From the NCBI GenBank assembly GCA_946902985.2, contig OX336395.1:289907065-289971064 (forward strand): DNA of 64,000 bases, written 5' to 3'. Shown here one piece after another: positions 23,541 through 35,749 of the stretch; position 1 is the first letter of the stretch; every line of letters begins with the position of its first letter. The translations under genes were made by a program, and so were the position numbers. Origin of the DNA: Meconema thalassinum. Lineage: Eukaryota > Arthropoda > Insecta > Orthoptera > Tettigoniidae. The notes under the pieces were generated by a model, which was given only the letters and a program-made list of their open reading frames with translations, did no database searches and was not told the origin of the DNA.

Positions 23541-26500
23541 AGAAACCTTAACTGCATTCGGTGTTCCGTTACTTGCATATAGTTGTACGAATCGAATAAG
23601 TGTTCTGATTATTAATTTTAAGGTGCTTACTCTTGAATGTCAAAATGTGTACGAACAATGAGTGAAAGTGGCTGTGCTCGAAATTAAGCCTAAAAACTGA
23701 TGAATGCCTCAGCACCAACAAAAACTTAAAAATCAATTTGGTGTGAATACCTTGATTAGTTCGGCATCATTATGATATAACTCGCACCTTCAAACACATG
23801 TAGGCTATTCAATTTAATCAGTGATTCAGTGTATTATTACGTTTTGCTGCGTCTTTCTTGAAAAACTAGCCTTGCAAAGGTGCTCTCATATTTCTATTTT
23901 AAATTGGCTTTTAAAACGATAACGCAGCTTATTTGTGCAAAGTACCGTGATGTACAGTGTGTATTCTGCCTTTCCAAGAAAAATTATTGACTCGTCATTG
24001 CAGTTTTATGTCACTAAAATCCAAGACTAGTTGGAGTGGTTTACGGCTTTAAGCATAGGAACAGCAATTTTCTTGCTACCCAAAGTGGGCGTCCCGTTTG
24101 GCTTCAGCAGCTTGCACTAGACAGCGCAGCGAAGGCATCTCCTTTCTTTCTTTCCTCCATGAGTATTGTACTGTATTGCCAACCCCACGAATACAGTACT
24201 ACTGTGCATATAGGTCGTTCCCAGACCCATCCTCAAAAGAAAAATACATGGCCATTGGCTGCATTAATTTTTTTAAATATATAGCTCGTACTGTAAAGAA
24301 GGAGCGTCAGGTGAGGTCTTAATTCCTCTTCAAAAAGTGCAGGATAGAGGGGTAGCTGCAACAAAAGGTCCCGAGAGTAGCGTTAGTAGGATTAAAGGAG
24401 GAAGTAAGTGTGAGGAACAGGGTATATAATTTGGACAACTGATATTGATGATTTTGGTGAATGTGCTCTTCGGCTAAAAATGCATCAGTGTAATTAAAGT
24501 GATTGTCATATTTAACTTCAATTCTAACCGCCTCAGTAGACACTGAGGACTGGAGAGTTATCGTATTTCAACAATCTTAAAATGCCAATGATTAAAGTCG
24601 CACTCGAACTTACTATCTCTAGGTGTGGAAGCTGCCTACAATATGTTTCATAACACATGCAATACTATCATTCTATGACTAAGCACTTGGTAATGCATTT
24701 TAAACGAGAGGCATGACACTTCAGCTGTTCGCCTATGTCGACGACTTGATTACTCTGACTGTCAAACTCTGGTCTAACACGTGCAATATGAGGTTCATTT
24801 GGAGGCTCTTATTATGAGGTCAACCGAATTAATTTACACTTGCATAATTTGCTGGGTTACTTTATTTTATGTTTAGTTGTGATCGAACTGACTTAACTAC
24901 CTCAAGGCCATCTGTCTAACCGGGTAATAAATGAGATTATTAATCTGTAAACTGAAGATGGTTCATACTTTGCATGACATGAAGTTAGGCTTTCCTTAGT
25001 GTTTGATTTTCAGTTTTCCGGGATTCTCTACCAAAACATCTGTGAAACACCTTCCAGTGCCCTGGTCTGAGTGAGAACATGAAGAAAGAAACTGAATTTT
25101 ACTATCTCTACAATGGACCACATTCCAGAGGTGCATTGCCAATGCTCTGCAAACTTGTGTATTTTAAAATGTTTAATTTTAAGTTATAAATTAAGTGTTC
25201 TATTTGAATAAAAATTTGTTAAAGAAAACATTGTGCATGATTTGAGCCTTGCTTCCTGAGCTGCTGCTAGTCCTAACACCAACGTTTCCACTAGAACCAG
25301 TAGGCACTCCGAATTCACCAGATCTGCGTGCTGGGGATGGATCAACCCCTGCCCCCTACTCCCCAGAGAATTTTTTTAATCTGCCTGGTGCTGATACAAA
25401 CCTCTGTGTTTTCCTCTCGCTCCCTTCCTTCATGTAATAATACATTGAGTGTGATTTATGTATTAAGAGGATGGGATACCCCTCCCGCCGAAGGGAGAAG
25501 GGATTAGGCTAGGTAGAATATATTTAATAAAAAATAAAAAGGCTAATACATAATTTAATCCGAAGCAAAATGGAATAAATTCCATTAAGTGGTAAATATT
25601 GCAAAAATGTAGAATGTAGTTTTGTTCTGGGATAAGGAGTTGGAAGCACATCAATGGCCTACTGATATGGAAGAATAATACTCTTTCTACTAATTTGCAA
25701 ACTTGTAACTTAACATGTAGGACTTTGTTCGCAACAGTCTCAAAGTGGTATTATGTAAGGTGCTGAGCCCGAATTTATTGAACCCAAGACATGCTGCAGT
25801 CAATCATCGAACCTGTGTTACGTCGGAATTATGATACTTTATTTAAAAGGAGTTTGGAGGCGTCATACGCCGGATATGCATGTAGTTAATGCAGGCAAGA
25901 AGATGTGGACTTGCTATAAGCTTTATAAAGCAAGGAATGGAGAGAAAAACTTAATTTTATAATATGTGTATTTTTAACATGGGATGATTGTTGCTAAAAG
26001 GGAGCTGGAAATTGTCATTTCAGTGAGTCCTTGGCGAGTTACGTTAGCTCAAACCAGTTTTTGACGCGTGTGTTAGAGACAGACAGAGTCTTCCGACTGG
26101 AGAGTTTGTGCACGCGACCCCACTAGGCGGCAAGCCGAACATACGCCGAGACACGCGCCAAGAATACGTAAAGGAGTCACGTGATTGCATCTAAGCTAAT
26201 CAAATAATTTATAGATACTGGCGGGGATATAATTATGATTATTTATTGAAATAATTATAAACAATTTGAGTATAGGAATACGAAGCTATTTGGAAATGAA
26301 TGATTATGGACTGAAGACTTATTTCATATTAAGCATCGTTGAAGAGATATGCTGATAAGAAGTAGGCAGACGCTGTTTTAGCGCGAAGACGCCATTTCTT
26401 TATGCAGAGGAGGCAAGTCCTAATTCGAGACCAGGGTCACTCCACTCCGAACGATTGATTAGTCAAGTCATGTAAATTGAGGCTCCAACATATATTATAG

Positions 26501-27605
26501 AACTCGGGTCAGCGAGGAAGTACGAGATACTGGGAGGCAAGCGTCTTCGTCCGGCCAAGAAATAGAAGGAAGCCCCGTTGAGAATACGCAGAGCGAATTA
26601 ACGTTATAACTTGAAGAAGAGAAGCATTATTTCATTATACAAGTTTTCATAGCAGAAGAAAAGGCTGACTACGATAATACTTTACAATTTCGCGAGATAT
26701 ACACATAGTCTCGGGAGAAATACAGTTACTAACGATACTTCAGAATATTAAGCAGCTTTACATCATGTCGACCGAAACAAGTAAGAAAGTATATTATAAT
26801 TTGAACTATACAGAGGGAGTTATGACTTGTTAAACACTATGATGGGGAAATAATCTACAATCGATGATGTGGACACCGGGTGTCACTTAGCCAGACGAGA
26901 AGAAATGAAGACGAACTAATGCACTTCCAACAGCAGTAGAAAGATGTCACAAAATGTAACTCTACTAACAGAGATTCCTATAACATCTTGGAATTCTCGC
27001 AACATTACTATCATACTATTTGCATTCACCGTAGAACATCGAGAGAGCAGCCGTATGAAGTGGTATTCGACAGAATCACCTGATTCAGAAACGAACGAGA
27101 CACAGCGCGGATTCGAGCTATGAGACCGAAGAGGAGGATTCATTCAACTCTAGTCATTCGAGGCGGCGATGCTGGTGCGTATCGCGACAACAGGCCAGCT
27201 GGTGGTCAGACAGACAGCCGAGTACCGTATGTAGGGATTTGAAGAACGCAGCGGGAGGAATCCTGTACTCAGGTGTGCACCGTTAGCCGCAGATTGTTGA
27301 GAAATGTACGGGCAGTATTGTATTTGAGTGTTTGCAATTTCATTTAGTAGTTTGTTGCCATGTTGTGTATATCTTGTGTTGACCAACATTTATGACCAGG
27401 TTAATCTTCATTGATTGTACTGTTTGTTTAGTCATATTAGACATCATTTCAGTCATGTTAGAATTTGTTGTAAATTTCCACGTCACCGTGTGTCGTTTAG
27501 ACGTGTTGTAAAATTAATTAATTAATTCCTCGTCTGCTTTCTAAATAGTAATTGAAATCCCATAAGCGTAAATGTGTTTTATAGATCAGGGAATGCTACA
27601 AAATA
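23541..27605. other. about 4 kb without recognisable genes
   Basis: Only short chance ORFs are present (75 to 82 codons or less). There is an AATAAA near 25208, and CCACATTCCAGAGG-type sequence near 25120, without a coding partner. From about 25.7 kb the composition becomes like the flanks of the mariner copy, possibly one long non-coding LTR or intronic DNA. I see nothing that can be named. Confidence 0.5.
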
Positions 27606-28466
27606 TAAGGTGCGATCAAAAAGTAACGAGTCGGCGGCTGGAATGCGCAAACCGGTGACGACATTGGCTAATCGTGGCATGTATAAAGAGGTGTGGTTCC
27701 AACCAGAGCGTGGAAGGTCACAGCCCGTCACTAGAGGGCACGCGTGCACGTCACGTGACGATACAAAGCGAGCAGCAGCATGCATCAATCGACCAACGCT
27801 GCCAGTCGCATTGCAAACAGTGACATGGATGCGTCAACCGAGAAGCAAAGAGGTGTTGTTCGGTTTCTGACAGCGGAAGGAGTAGGGGGAACGGACATTC
27901 ATCGCCGAATGTCACAAGTGTACGGCGAACACTGCATGTCCCTTGCAAGGGTCAAGGCGTGGCACAAGCGCTTCAGGGAAGGACGGGTGTCGTTAGCCGA
28001 TGATGCCCGGTCTGGGGCACCCCCCTGTATTGCCGATGACAACGTCCAGCTGGTTGATGCACTCATTACCCAGGACCGCCGAGTGACAGTGAACGCCATA
28101 GCCGCCGTGTCGCTCCACGACAATGCACGACCTCATACGGCCAACACAGTCGCGGCATTCCTGCAGAAATTCAAATGAGAAGTTCTCGGCCACCCTCCAT
28201 ATCCCGACCTGTCTCCCTGTGATTACGCCATGTTTGGTCCCCTGAAAAGGGCTCTGCAGGGCCAACGATTCACCTCGGACGCCGACGTCCAGCTGTACGT
28301 TCGGAAATGGTTCACATCGCAGCCCAGGGAATTTTATGAGACAGCCATTCACCGCATCGTTTCACAGTGGGACAAGTGCCTCAACAGCCAGGGCCAACAC
28401 TTCTAACATATTGGTACTGGTTTCTGTAATTATGCCTCCATCTCGTTACTTTTTGAACGCACCTTA
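27606..28466 (+). mobile_element. mariner DNA transposon with large internal deletion
   Basis: The terminal inverted repeats are 25 bp (27606-27630 and 28442-28466); the arms differ at one or two bases. Both start TAAGGTGCG and end AAAAAGTAACGAG. TA target dinucleotides flank it (27604-27605 and 28467-28468). At 861 bp it is about 0.4 kb shorter than a usual mariner of about 1.3 kb; the missing part lies in the transposase middle. It cannot mobilise itself but could be moved by a related transposase. Confidence 0.92.
27825..28406 (+). pseudogene. mariner transposase, internally deleted, one nonsense codon
   Basis: The ATG at 27825 begins the N-terminal helix-turn-helix domain (KAWHKRFREGR, then DDARSGAPP). 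After VNAIAAVSL the sequence jumps to HDNARPHTA, so the second helix region and the first catalytic aspartate are missing. The deletion kept the frame. The two remaining catalytic sites are HDNARPH and PDLSPCDY, the D34D signature of mariner. A TGA at 28176-28178 interrupts the frame, which then continues to TAA at 28404-28406. The transposase normally cuts and pastes at TA; this one is inactive. Confidence 0.9.
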
Positions 28467-30229
28467 TACAAAAAAATTGGAAAGAATGGTTATACTCTGT
28501 AGAACGCTACAAAAGTGTTATTTATTGTGTAGAACGCTTTACAAAGCGTATTTTATGAATAAAACGCCAAGCGAGGCTGTATGCTTTACTTTAACACTGT
28601 AAAATATTGTAAGACGTTATTGAACGCTATTTGATATGCTATTCATAGTATTATTAGCACATTTTTCGTTGCTATAGTAAATGTTATAGACATATTTGTT
28701 GCACAAGGCTTTGAAAGCAAGTTGATAATCTAAAGTTCATGAATGTATTTTCAAGCAATAAGCTATAGTTTTAGGAAGAGAAATTTATGCTTACGATTGG
28801 AACGAAAGAATAATGCTTATGTAAGCAGAAATAAAATGGAAATGCGAGATGTAATTGATACACTCGGCTAATAAGCGAAGAAATGTTGTTAAGCAATTAT
28901 TTGTAGAAATGAACATGGAATGTGAGGATATGTAATATTTTCTATTAATTCGATGGCATATGCAGATGCAGATCTTCTAATATATTGGTTAAAAATGTAA
29001 CGTGGTTAATCTATGAGATGTACTTGACAAATGAGTAAAGATATCGCAATTGAATCTCTATAGAAAGGTATTTGATGAAAGAATTCGTAATTAAGTAATG
29101 CGTTGCAAGGTATTGGAACAAGTAATGGAAATAAATAGGCACGAGGACGATGTATAAACGTAGTGGTGTACTTGTAATTGAAAGTTATTTCATAGTGCTT
29201 GAATAACTAGTAACTTATGATTACTGAATCTCTCACAGCCCAGGTGGTGTGTTGAAATGGAATGTTATAGTTATTATTGTGTAAATTCGGTGCATAGTAA
29301 TAGTTAGTTGAACGTCATTGTTGTAGACGTATGCGCTGTTGGTAAGACGCAAATATTAAGGGACTTGTTTGACGCAACGATAAGTGATTATATCTACGAG
29401 CATAAGCGATATATAAGAGGTATTTGAGTGTAATGTTAATGTTGTTGGAACAACAGAGTTAATGCGATGTGTGCAAGTTTTTTATGCACTATATACCACG
29501 ATAGTAAGAGGTCAAAGCTAACCTCGAGAATAATCTGCCATATTGCTCATCATTTATCGATTTATTAGTGATTGTGACTTGTAGAATAGAAATTACCCTA
29601 AATGGTTGTTTAATTATGTTCAATTGGATTAATATGTTTACCATAAGAGACGATACGGTAGTGATTTTGCTTTCAATGAACGTTTAAGATGGAGGAAGAA
29701 GTTAGGAAAGATCCAGAGGGATCTATTAAGATCTATAAAGATTGAGAAAGATATATCATGCAGGTCGTGATTATTGTACATAATGTATATATTTTAAATG
29801 TTAGTAACAATATGCGATTTATTTTCACGTAGTAGAATGTTAGGATGTGATCTAACGAAACAGCTGTATTATGTAGGGATATTTTAATGTAAACGATAGG
29901 GGTAACCTGAGCTGAAGCGAACCTCAGACTTACCGTGGATTTTATAGATGATCCGCGTCCATTTATTTTTGACTTAATGCATATGTATTTAAAGAGGTAA
30001 TTATTTTGAATAAGGAGAGAGTAGTATCCTAGAATGTGACGAAATTCACAAAGTTTTAGTTGTCAACGAGTGAAGAATGTTTTATTTATGTTGAGTGTGC
30101 TTCGAGCATTTATGTTTATTAATTGTTGAATGTTATCTTTGAATAAACATTGTCAGGCACTATTTAGTCTGCCCTTTCCCTTTTATAGAATATCACGATT
30201 ATTCTGTTATCAATTAAAGACGGTGGTAC
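28467..30229. other. AT-rich non-coding stretch
   Basis: No open frame is longer than about 60 codons and no domain is seen. AATAAA at 30142-30147 followed about 20 bp later by GGCACTATTTAGTC suggests the 3' end of some transcript or LTR, but no second copy is in the window. The next element starts at 30230. Confidence 0.45.
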
Positions 30230-31383
30230 TGTGCCCAACTCTAGGAATGGGTATTCCAAGATTCAGACACCTAGATATCAAGGGAAAGGCTACAGCCGCT
30301 TTTGAAAGTTGAGATATTTGAATATCGCGCTACATTGCTTCTCGAAGCAATTGGAAAGAATTTACCGATACTTGCATGTCAAGTGACGTAGCGAGTAATA
30401 GCAGAGGTCGAGGCTATTTATTGATTAAGTAGTTAACCATGGAGTAGAGACTTGAGACTGGGATCATATTACTGGCACGGCCAAATGAAAGAGAATGCAA
30501 TTAGTATCAAGTAAATCGGACCAGGGATACCAGAGATATGAGGATTTCCAGATTTCAGCGTGATGACGCGTGACCCTGACAGTTTTGCATAAAAGCCGGC
30601 TGGCGCAGGCATGGTTAGCTCACTTAAACACAAGCACTTGCCGAGCAAGTTGCTGCTACGCTGAGCCAAGGCACATGGTTGCCGGATCTACGCAGAAGTA
30701 ATTTTCAAAGTTGTGATAGTCACAAAAGTGCTGCGCTACGAGTGGAACTTAGTAAGTTTCCGGCGAGGAGAATCACTGAGGCGATTGAATTTTTTTTCTA
30801 CAGACATTAGTGGAAATATTTATGTTTCTACATGGACATATGCTAGACTTTGTCTAGAATTAGTACATTGTCACAGTCCAGTAATAACCTAATACTTGGA
30901 TGTTTAAGTCCATTTCAGTCAGTTTTCATATTGGTAACTTGTTAACCACTTCGATCTATCAGTACACTGAAGACCAGTCTATCACGGTGGTGTTCATTAG
31001 TCTACGCAAGGGAAACTACAGGTTGCTTAGCGCATGGTAGATGGTGTGAAGCCATGTCCAGGGAACGATCTTCAGAACAGCCGTTGATTGGTTAGACTGT
31101 CAGTGTCTTCTTGTATTGATAAGATTACCGTGAGTTATGTTACAACTGACATATCTAAGAATAGATCACTTAGATCTGACCCCATTTAAACAAACTGTTA
31201 TGGCTTTGATAGAAGCCCATATTAAAATGGAACAACAGTTAATTCAAACGTCAAGAGATACTACCACTATGTCTTACTAGACGGATTGTGGGTATATAAT
31301 GGCGGCCAATACAAGGATTATACATGCTTGTCCGATAGGGCATGTTTATGGATAAATCTGGTACAGACCAGGTTCACTACGCT
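30230..31383 (+). repeat. 5' LTR of third Gypsy, first part
   Basis: It corresponds to 48392-49546 with scattered single-base differences. It ends where the BEL element begins. The 3' LTR contains about 913 bp more (49547-50459) before the point at which the 5' LTR resumes at 41201, so part of the 5' LTR is missing. No gene is present. Confidence 0.88.
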
Positions 31384-34300
31384 TGGGTAGATTATAGGCT
31401 AGGGAATAACCCACCCACCAAGGGAAGATGATGAAGAGAAGGAAGTAGATTTTGGAATTGGAAAAGAAGGATAGAAGAATAGGAGGAGAGTCCCACAAAA
31501 GTAATAAATTTAGTGTTAAACACACTTAAAGGTGGTTGCCACTGCAAATATGTGCTCGGATACCTAAAATGGCTACGAGCTTGGTCGAGGCTAACGGGAG
31601 CCGCAGATAAGGCTTGGGCAGTTTGCCAGAGAGAACCTGTAGTGTATTTCTTCCCAAGCACGAATGAAAGTACTATAGGGAAGGGTGATGATCTGGCCAG
31701 ACAAATAGTAAGAGCTTTATTAAGCATTAACGAGGGCATAAACCTAGGAGGAGCTAGGAAAGCCAGGATCCTGCCTAACTGTAGTGTCAGAAAAATGATG
31801 AATCCAAAAATAAATATCTAATTTATTTAACAATGCAGGAAGGTTGAGGAAATTAACAATTATGCAATATAAATTTAATAAACATGGTTCATTTGAACCT
31901 TTTAACAAATAGGGTCGCAGACCTCTTGACATCAAACAGTTGCTCCAGGCAATTGACAATTTTTAAGGTTTTTTCACCGTGTATTAAAATCTTGGTAAGA
32001 TTTCATAAATAGGCAAAATGGAATAATTAAAGTTTTAACATTTACAGGAGTACAAGCAGTGTACTATACGAAACCTTCGAAAGAACATTCTAACGAGAAT
32101 AACAACTTCGAAGATAACAAACTGTAAAACATAAAGAAAAAGGAAGTTCCTACAACTTCTTATATTTATACAGAGTTAATATATGAGAATTATACAAAGA
32201 GGGCAGGTCACTTACTGTGAAACCTGGAGAAAGTGAAAAGGAAGTTTCAATTGTATAAATAATGGTTGTTAGTAGAAGGTTAAGGAAAGATCATTGGGAT
32301 ATAGGATCAATGTTCATGGCCGTATTTGAATATAACCGGACGATCGCGACGCGATAGAAACGTGGAGAAAGCACTGTTTAACACTATAGTCTGTAAAGAT
32401 GGATGCAAAGTTCACTAGAGAAACACTGAAGTTTATGAGAAAAAAAGTTATTGCAATTATGGAGATAACTGATTGCACTATGTAGGTGAAAGTCTATTTC
32501 TTGAAAAAGCTGTAATTTACAATCAAATGCGCCGTAGAATTTTCCAGAGGTTCCAGCGGAGGACGAAAATTCACTATTGTAGTAATTTAGTTTTAAACAG
32601 GGTTCTCCCAAGTACGTGAGAAATACATGATGGCAGGACTCGCAGATAGAGAACAAGTTCTAGAAGGTTCCAGAACGACCTTAGCAGAAAATGGGGTTTG
32701 AAAAAATCCAACGGAGGAAATAGTTTCAAAATTATAGGCAGCGGGTATTAGATAATATCCCACGTAGCGAGAGGATTTCTCGTTTGAATCGCTTAAGAAA
32801 AGCTCTTTTATAGTAAGGTTGGCTTATCCAAGTAAAAGCTCAACATGGCAAAACCCACGAAGAATGATTATTGCCCCAAGTAAACAATTTCACACTGCCC
32901 ACAATTAAAAGCACTTGAAAGTTAAAACCATGAAGATGAGGTTAAAACTTTTTAAAAATGGTACTTATCTCGATTTCATGTTGAAGTCGGAGTTCCTTAT
33001 GAAGACTATCTAGCCAACATGGCGAAGAAGAGGGTGTGCCTCTTGGTTTGAGGAGGCTAAGCTCGAGCGGAGCTTTGACTGAACGAGTCAACTGCAGACG
33101 TAGAAGTGAGTGAGGCTCAGCAGAGCACGGAGGGTCCAAGAAAAAGGGGAAAGAGAGGGGGTAGGAGACAAAAGGAGAACATATAAACATAGCCAACATT
33201 ACAACAAAAAATTGATCTTCTCTTGCTGAGCTGGTCTTCAAGGAGTTGATAGATGATACTAGCGCAGCGTGGTGAGTAAAGAAGTGGACGTAGTCCTCTT
33301 GCTCAAGGAGAAAATAGCTGACGATGGTAACGAGATCTGGTAGCCAAATGGATAAGTAAGTCCTCTTGCACGATGAGGAATTGAGTAGCTTCAGAGGTTC
33401 GCTACTAGATGGCGCTAGGTGGATCACAGAAGTTATATATCTGAAACATACTTATGAAGACATAAGAGACATGCCCAACAGGGAGAAAACAGATGATCAC
33501 TGTTGGTGTTTGACAAAAAGGAAGGAAAGAACGTGCAAAAGCATTCAAATTTGTAATCTCAGGTACCGTGCATTCCAAGAATGCACCATACTGGGAGGGC
33601 CAGACACCAACAGGGAACAAATAAGCAATTAAACATTTAAGAGTGATACAGTAATTAAAGAAAAGTGGTCTTGTGATCTGACCATTATTGGTCAAGACTC
33701 TGAATACCCTGACTCTCCCATCTCTTCCAGGGTAACACTTAGTCACTTTTCGAAAAGGCCAGACTAGGGGGGTTGAAATATCCCTAACCAAGACCAAGTC
33801 TCCTACTTGAATGTCGGGACTGGAAAGAAACCACTTCTGTCTCCCCTGCAAGGAAGTTAAATATTCCAAGTTCCACCTTTTCCAAAAAGAATTACGGAGG
33901 GCTTCAAGTTTCCGCCAAGCGATAGGTAGATTAGAATCCCTGTAAGAATTAGGAAGAGGAGGAGGGGCAGAAAGAGAAGTGCGTGTAAAGAAGCGACCAG
34001 TGAAAGTGGAAGGAGGTCATCAGGGTCATTGGAAAGCGGAGTTAAAAGGCGAGAATTATCGACACTTTCAATCACGAAATAGCTGGAAGCTGAGTGAAAT
34101 AAAGCACTAGTAAAGATTGAGATACGATGAGAAAGAAGAATTGGCAAGTTTAAACAAAGCGTATAGGAACAAGTACATCTATTCAGGACAAGAATATACC
34201 AAATAAACAAAGGAACTATGCGAGTAGAGAGCAAGAACGCCATAGGTAACAAACGAGTATCCATAAACAATGACCTCAAGTTATAATGAGTATCAAAGGG

Positions 34301-34958
34301 GTTACTCAGAAAAATACTTAAGTCAGCAAAAAACGTGACATGACAATCATGGATACAAAAACACATCGAATGTGACGTCGAGAAAAAGAAAGTTTGTTCA
34401 TCAATGAACATTAAGATCGCAAAATATGCAAGCAAATTGCAATACATACGCGCGTGAGAAATACGCAACGAAGTTTTGAAACGGGGATCAAAGCAGTTAT
34501 GGAATATGAGCATGATTAAATGAGGGACATAAACAAGCAAGGCCTTGACACACATAGTACAACGAGATAAGACATATAAATAGCTGACAGAGTCCTTAAG
34601 CGGAACGAGTTTATTTTGGGAACTAGATGAACGGCTTCCGAGCGTGCGGTAGCGACTCGCAAGACGATCGTTGGCAGTCGGCCAGAGTTGAGATAAGAGA
34701 AACTTGTTTTGAACTGTGTCAAGCGTACAGGAAATAAACAACGACTGGGCATTCCTCAGACTGGTATACACACGAGTCTCAAAAACAAGCAGTTCAAAGT
34801 GCACACACAACATTTGGTGAATCAGCTGTAACTTAAAGCAGATATTCAGTTTGAGCGGAGTGCAGTCAATCGTAACTTGGACGTGAAAAAGCAATTTAAA
34901 GCTATATGAAATAAAGTAGGAAATCAATTTCGCATAATTGAGAGGATCACGAAATCGA
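31384..34958 (-). repeat. left repeat of BEL: integrase tail, 3' region and 3' LTR
   Basis: The left edge is TGGGTAG (CTACCCA on the coding strand), a proper LTR end. The right part includes integrase coding sequence, so the whole 3.57 kb is not LTR. The LTR start must lie between the integrase end (about 33660) and 31384, but I could not place it. A 161-codon minus-strand ORF (32942-33427) is conserved in both copies and is not recognised. Confidence 0.75.
33660..34090 (-). pseudogene. BEL/Pao integrase C-terminal tail (left copy)
   Basis: Minus-strand motifs are NSRLLTPLSNDPDDL, the usual end of the BEL integrase core (normally N-S-R-P-L-T). After a frame change come the C-terminal DUF5641-like features: W-x-EYLTSLQGRQKW, VGDLVLVRD, WPFRKVTKCYPGRDGRVRV and a TRPL end. 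The upstream integrase core and its acidic residues are not recognised, so only the tail survives. The region is part of the long direct repeat. Confidence 0.78.
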
Positions 34959-35749
34959 ACAATTTTCAACAAAAAGAAGCTTAATTCTTCCGAGCAAAGA
35001 AGACAAGCTGGGACATTGAGACGAAGGTTATGCATAAGAATAGTTATTCTAGATGCAATGGAATTCAGAGTTTCAAGCGGTTTCATGAGCGACTTCCAAT
35101 TGCGAGGAAGGGGGGAGGAGCCGGCCGTGGCCATCCCTCTACATAACGAAAGAAGTGAAACATAGCGTACAGCAAAGTGATGGTGACTGATAGCCATGGT
35201 TTTACACAAGGGGAAGATAGTTTCCGAGGAATAGTTTAAGCAATTAACTGCTATAAAAAATGACATAAGAAGATATACGAAATAACACAAAGCAAGGCGA
35301 ACTTGAATGGCCATCTTGTGCGGGAAGAAGGAAAAACCATTTAAACAACTTACAGGGTTGGCGCAGTTGTTCACGATAAAACATCGTTTCGACAAGTGGT
35401 TTTCAAAAATATTGAAATTTGAAACATGAGCGTTCTCTTTTTCAGAAATGGGATTTATGTCAGCCGTAACGAAATGACATTGTGCTTTGGTTTGAACACT
35501 GGTATGTTTGATTTCGCCAGTGATAACCCAACCAAAATCGGTGTCTCTGGCGACCACGGTTGAAGATAACTTGCGTGTTTGTTTGCGAATGCAATTCCAA
35601 AAAACATTGGCGCTGAAAAGTACATCAATGGGACCTTGAGCATTAAACTGAGGATCGGCTAACCTTAAGTGCGAAGGAATCTTTAATCCGGAGGTATTGA
35701 TAGAGTGACTTGGAGTGTCCTTGCCAATACTGGTAAGAATGAGACAGTT
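34959..35749 (-). pseudogene. BEL protease end and pol remnant
   Basis: After the gag/protease stop the coding sense continues with PIDVLFSANVFW and RDTDFGWVITGEI. These are the hallmarks of the BEL segment between protease and reverse transcriptase (G-A-D-x-x-W and T-x-F-G-W-I/V-x-G). No RT, RNase H or integrase core follows. The remaining about 500 bp (to 34959) form an open frame with hydrophobic stretches that I cannot assign. A large deletion of pol is the simplest reading; a degenerate envelope gene is possible but unsupported. Confidence 0.65.

Noticed and set aside
31384..34958. Treating the whole 3.57-kb BEL repeat as an LTR
   Set aside because: It contains integrase C-terminal coding motifs, so it must include internal sequence; only its 31384 and 37626 edges are true LTR ends.
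33857..35557. 566-codon minus-strand ORF with hydrophobic stretches, considered as a BEL envelope gene
   Set aside because: It begins in the protease end and finishes out of frame over integrase coding sequence; no furin site, fusion peptide or cysteine pattern of an envelope was found.
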